Positions 62,615-64,000 of a DNA stretch of 64,000 nt are shown one piece after another. The stretch comes from Methylaequor sp045563055 (GTDB taxonomy: Bacteria > Pseudomonadota > Alphaproteobacteria > Methylaequorales > Methylaequoraceae). The stretch covers positions 62,001 through 126,000 of the forward strand of contig JBJKUR010000011.1 of assembly GCA_045563055.1 (NCBI GenBank). Direction: 5' to 3'. The translations under genes were made by a program, and so were the position numbers. The notes under the pieces are model-generated. The model had not been told where the DNA came from. It searched no databases and saw only the letters and a program-made list of their open reading frames with translations. Numbering within the stretch: position 1 is the stretch's first letter; the number at the start of each line of letters is the position of its first letter.

Positions 62615-62720
62615 AATATGCGTTGTATGTAATAGAGTATTCACGTGGAGAAAGAAATGGGAGAAAGTATGGCACGAAGTTAAATATTGTTCCAAAAAGT
62701 GCTCTAGGTCGTCTAACTGA
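62589..62720 (+). CDS. DUF2256 small cysteine-rich protein
   Basis: A 43-residue frame starts at ATG 62589 inside the end of the DCC1-like gene and ends at TGA 62718-62720. It has CVVCNRVF then WRKKWEKVWHEVKYCSKKC, the exact DUF2256 pattern of two Cys pairs around a Trp-rich basic middle. DUF2256 genes commonly accompany photolyase-related genes. It is too short for standard finding. It overlaps the peroxiredoxin 3' end by eight bases. Confidence 0.88.
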   Translation: MKKKNLPTKICVVCNRVFTWRKKWEKVWHEVKYCSKKCSRSSN

Positions 62721-63360
62721 TTTTTGTATATCGTAGGTAAGGATTAACTTTTCTAAATTCTCCAAAAAGTTCTTTTGCTTCTTCGTCTGTTACAGCCGGC
62801 ACAATAATTACGTCGTCATCCTTATTCCAGTTTGCTGGTGTGGCGATCTTTTTTTGACTACTTAATTGTATTGAGTCAAGAACTCTTATTATTTCATTAA
62901 AATTTCTCCCTGTCGTCATGGGATAAGTTAACATCATTCTAATTTTTTTTTCAGGATCTATTAAAAAAATTGACCTAACTGTTGCATTGGTAAGTGCTGT
63001 TCTTTCTCCGTCATTACTTTCCTCTGCTGGTAACATATTGTAAAGTTTGGCTATTGTTAAATCTTGATCAGCAATTAGTGGGTAGTTTACTTTTGCATTT
63101 TGAGTCTCTTCGATATCTTTTTTCCAATTAATATGATCCTCGATAGAATCAACGCTTAGACCAATCAGCTTGCAATTCCTTGACTTAAATTCCTTCTCAA
63201 TTTTTGCCATATAACCAAGTTCAGTCGTGCATACAGGTGTAAAGTCTTTGGGATGAGAAAAAAGAATACCCCAGGATTTATCCAAATAATTATGGAAGTT
63301 TACATCTCCTTCTGTTGTTTTAGCTTCGAAATTAGGTGCGATATCATTGATTCTTAACAT
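62713..63360 (-). CDS. 1-Cys peroxiredoxin (Prx6 type)
   Basis: The 215-residue product has the peroxidatic motif DFTPVCTTELG and the Prx6-type C-terminal domain (ITRVLDS-like segment and NWNKDDDVIIVPAVTDEEA). No second conserved Cys for a 2-Cys mechanism is seen. It removes peroxides, a fit with a light-exposed marine life. It converges on DUF2256. Confidence 0.94.
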   Translation of the reverse strand: MLRINDIAPNFEAKTTEGDVNFHNYLDKSWGILFSHPKDFTPVCTTELGYMAKIEKEFKSRNCKLIGLSVDSIEDHINWKKDIEETQNAKVNYPLIADQDLTIAKLYNMLPAEESNDGERTALTNATVRSIFLIDPEKKIRMMLTYPMTTGRNFNEIIRVLDSIQLSSQKKIATPANWNKDDDVIIVPAVTDEEAKELFGEFRKVNPYLRYTKIS

Positions 63361-63458
63361 TTCTACATTGTATTTAAAATTTTCAAAAAAGAAATAGAAT
63401 TTGCATTATTTTTAATAATTTTGTTGTCAATCAAGTATAAGTAATTAATTATTCAAAC

Positions 63459-64000
63459 ATGACCGCTTATCCTAGAATTAATACAAAAGTAAAAACAAAC
63501 TCTCCTTTTTATATTTTTTACCCGGAGATGTTAAAAAAAAAAATAGATTTATTCCAAAGAAACTTTAATGGAAAAATACTCTATGCCGTTAAAGCAAACC
63601 CATCAAACTTTATTATTGATCGGATTTTAAAATCGGGAGTAAATGCTTTTGATGTAGCCTCTATAAGTGAAGTGAAATTAATTAGAGCTAATACTCTCAA
63701 GTCCGAAATATATTTTATGAATCCAGTTAAAGCTAGATGCTCAATTAATGAAGCATATACTAATTATAAGGTTAAAAACTTTTGTATAGACAGTTTTGAA
63801 GAACTTAAGAAAATTGATGAAGAAACTAACAATGCTACTGATATAAGTTGTCAAATAAGGGTAGAGGTTCCAAATAATTGGTCAGCAATTAATTTATCCA
63901 AAAAATTTGGGATAAATAAAAATGAAGCTCCAAAATTATTAAGAAAATTAGAAAATAAGTGTCAAAAAATTGGTTTGTCATTTCATGTTGGATCTCAATG
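63459..64000 (+). CDS. Ornithine/lysine-type PLP decarboxylase, N-terminal part (runs off right edge)
   Basis: The frame from ATG 63459 stays open to the edge, giving 180 residues. It has the PLP lysine in LYAVKANPSN, FDVASISEVKLIRA, and ends HVGSQ, the next conserved block of fold-type III decarboxylases. The FDVAS pattern favours the ornithine/lysine decarboxylase branch over diaminopimelate decarboxylase (LysA). It would start polyamine synthesis. The active Cys and the C-terminal domain lie outside the window. Confidence 0.85.
   Translation, partial: MTAYPRINTKVKTNSPFYIFYPEMLKKKIDLFQRNFNGKILYAVKANPSNFIIDRILKSGVNAFDVASISEVKLIRANTLKSEIYFMNPVKARCSINEAYTNYKVKNFCIDSFEELKKIDEETNNATDISCQIRVEVPNNWSAINLSKKFGINKNEAPKLLRKLENKCQKIGLSFHVGSQ

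Noticed and set aside
1..64000. CRISPR arrays, insertion sequences, prophage or toxin-antitoxin genes
   Set aside because: No regularly spaced repeats, transposase, integrase or such small gene pairs were seen; nearly all the window is filled by core genes.

Overview
The window reads as a stretch of a small, AT-rich, gene-dense alphaproteobacterial chromosome, most likely from a free-living marine lineage of the SAR116 / AEGEAN-169 / HIMB59 kind. The exact clade cannot be fixed from sequence alone. The evidence is the very AT-rich codon use (Lys, Asn and Ile dominate), gene gaps that are nearly always under 120 bases, and alphaproteobacterial neighbourhoods such as TPR-bamB-der, cvpA-purF-SDR, fabD-fabG-acpP-fabF-mltG-gmk, rsmA-pdxA-surA-lptD-lptG-lptF-pepA-holC, topA-rnr-DUF983-rpmG and pyrB-pyrC-plsY near gatCAB. 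DUF2794, DUF2066 and HdaA point the same way. No insertion sequence, prophage, CRISPR array or plasmid gene was found.

Layout. 1-9,090 is flagellar: a leftward operon of a sigma-54 activator without a DNA-binding domain (FleT-like), fliE, fliF, fliG, fliH, fliI and fliJ, then fliK, which runs off the left edge. A divergent second activator (FleQ-like) has the DNA-binding domain but no regulatory domain. Two close matches to the sigma-54 promoter consensus lie in front of the FleT-like gene and fliK. 9,084-16,950 holds trhO, marC, a DUF1289 fusion, DUF2794, an envelope and ribosome assembly operon (TPR, bamB, der) and a cytochrome/flavoprotein pair resembling flavocytochrome c sulfide dehydrogenase. 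16,279-25,439 is a leftward run: SDR, purF, cvpA, mlaF, mlaE, dnaB, a Ca2+/Na+ exchanger, rplI, DUF2232, rpsR, rpsF. 25,558-30,367 is the fatty-acid operon plus mltG and gmk. 30,356-37,680 is the outer-membrane operon (rsmA, pdxA, surA, lptD, lptG, lptF). 37,747-46,861 carries pepA, holC, ndk, a tiny cytochrome oxidase subunit IV gene, purN, purM, DUF2066, hdaA, rnd, aspS, rpmG and DUF983. 46,858-55,438 is a leftward run with a short RNase R, topA, plsY, a dihydroorotase-like protein, pyrB, a CoA-transferase and ruvX. 55,477-58,754 is gatC, gatA, gatB and tRNA-Ser(GCU). 58,830-64,000 holds a MAPEG protein, a light-dependent DNA-repair cluster (two photolyase-family genes, DCC1-like, DUF2256), a 1-Cys peroxiredoxin and the start of a PLP amino-acid decarboxylase.

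Main observations. (1) The paired enhancer-binding proteins with complementary missing domains, plus the two sigma-54 promoters, resemble the FleQ/FleT circuit of Rhodobacter sphaeroides fla1. (2) Three genes, dnaB, the exchanger and ruvX, are broken by one extra base in or beside a homopolymer run. Sequencing error or real slippage must be settled. (3) purM has no ATG, GTG or TTG start that keeps the full protein; a good ribosome binding site sits in front of ATA. (4) The PyrC homologue has lost the metal-binding HxH motif. (5) Seven of nine convergent boundaries overlap at their 3' ends. (6) Genes too short for routine calling are present: cox subunit IV-like, rpmG, and DUF2256.
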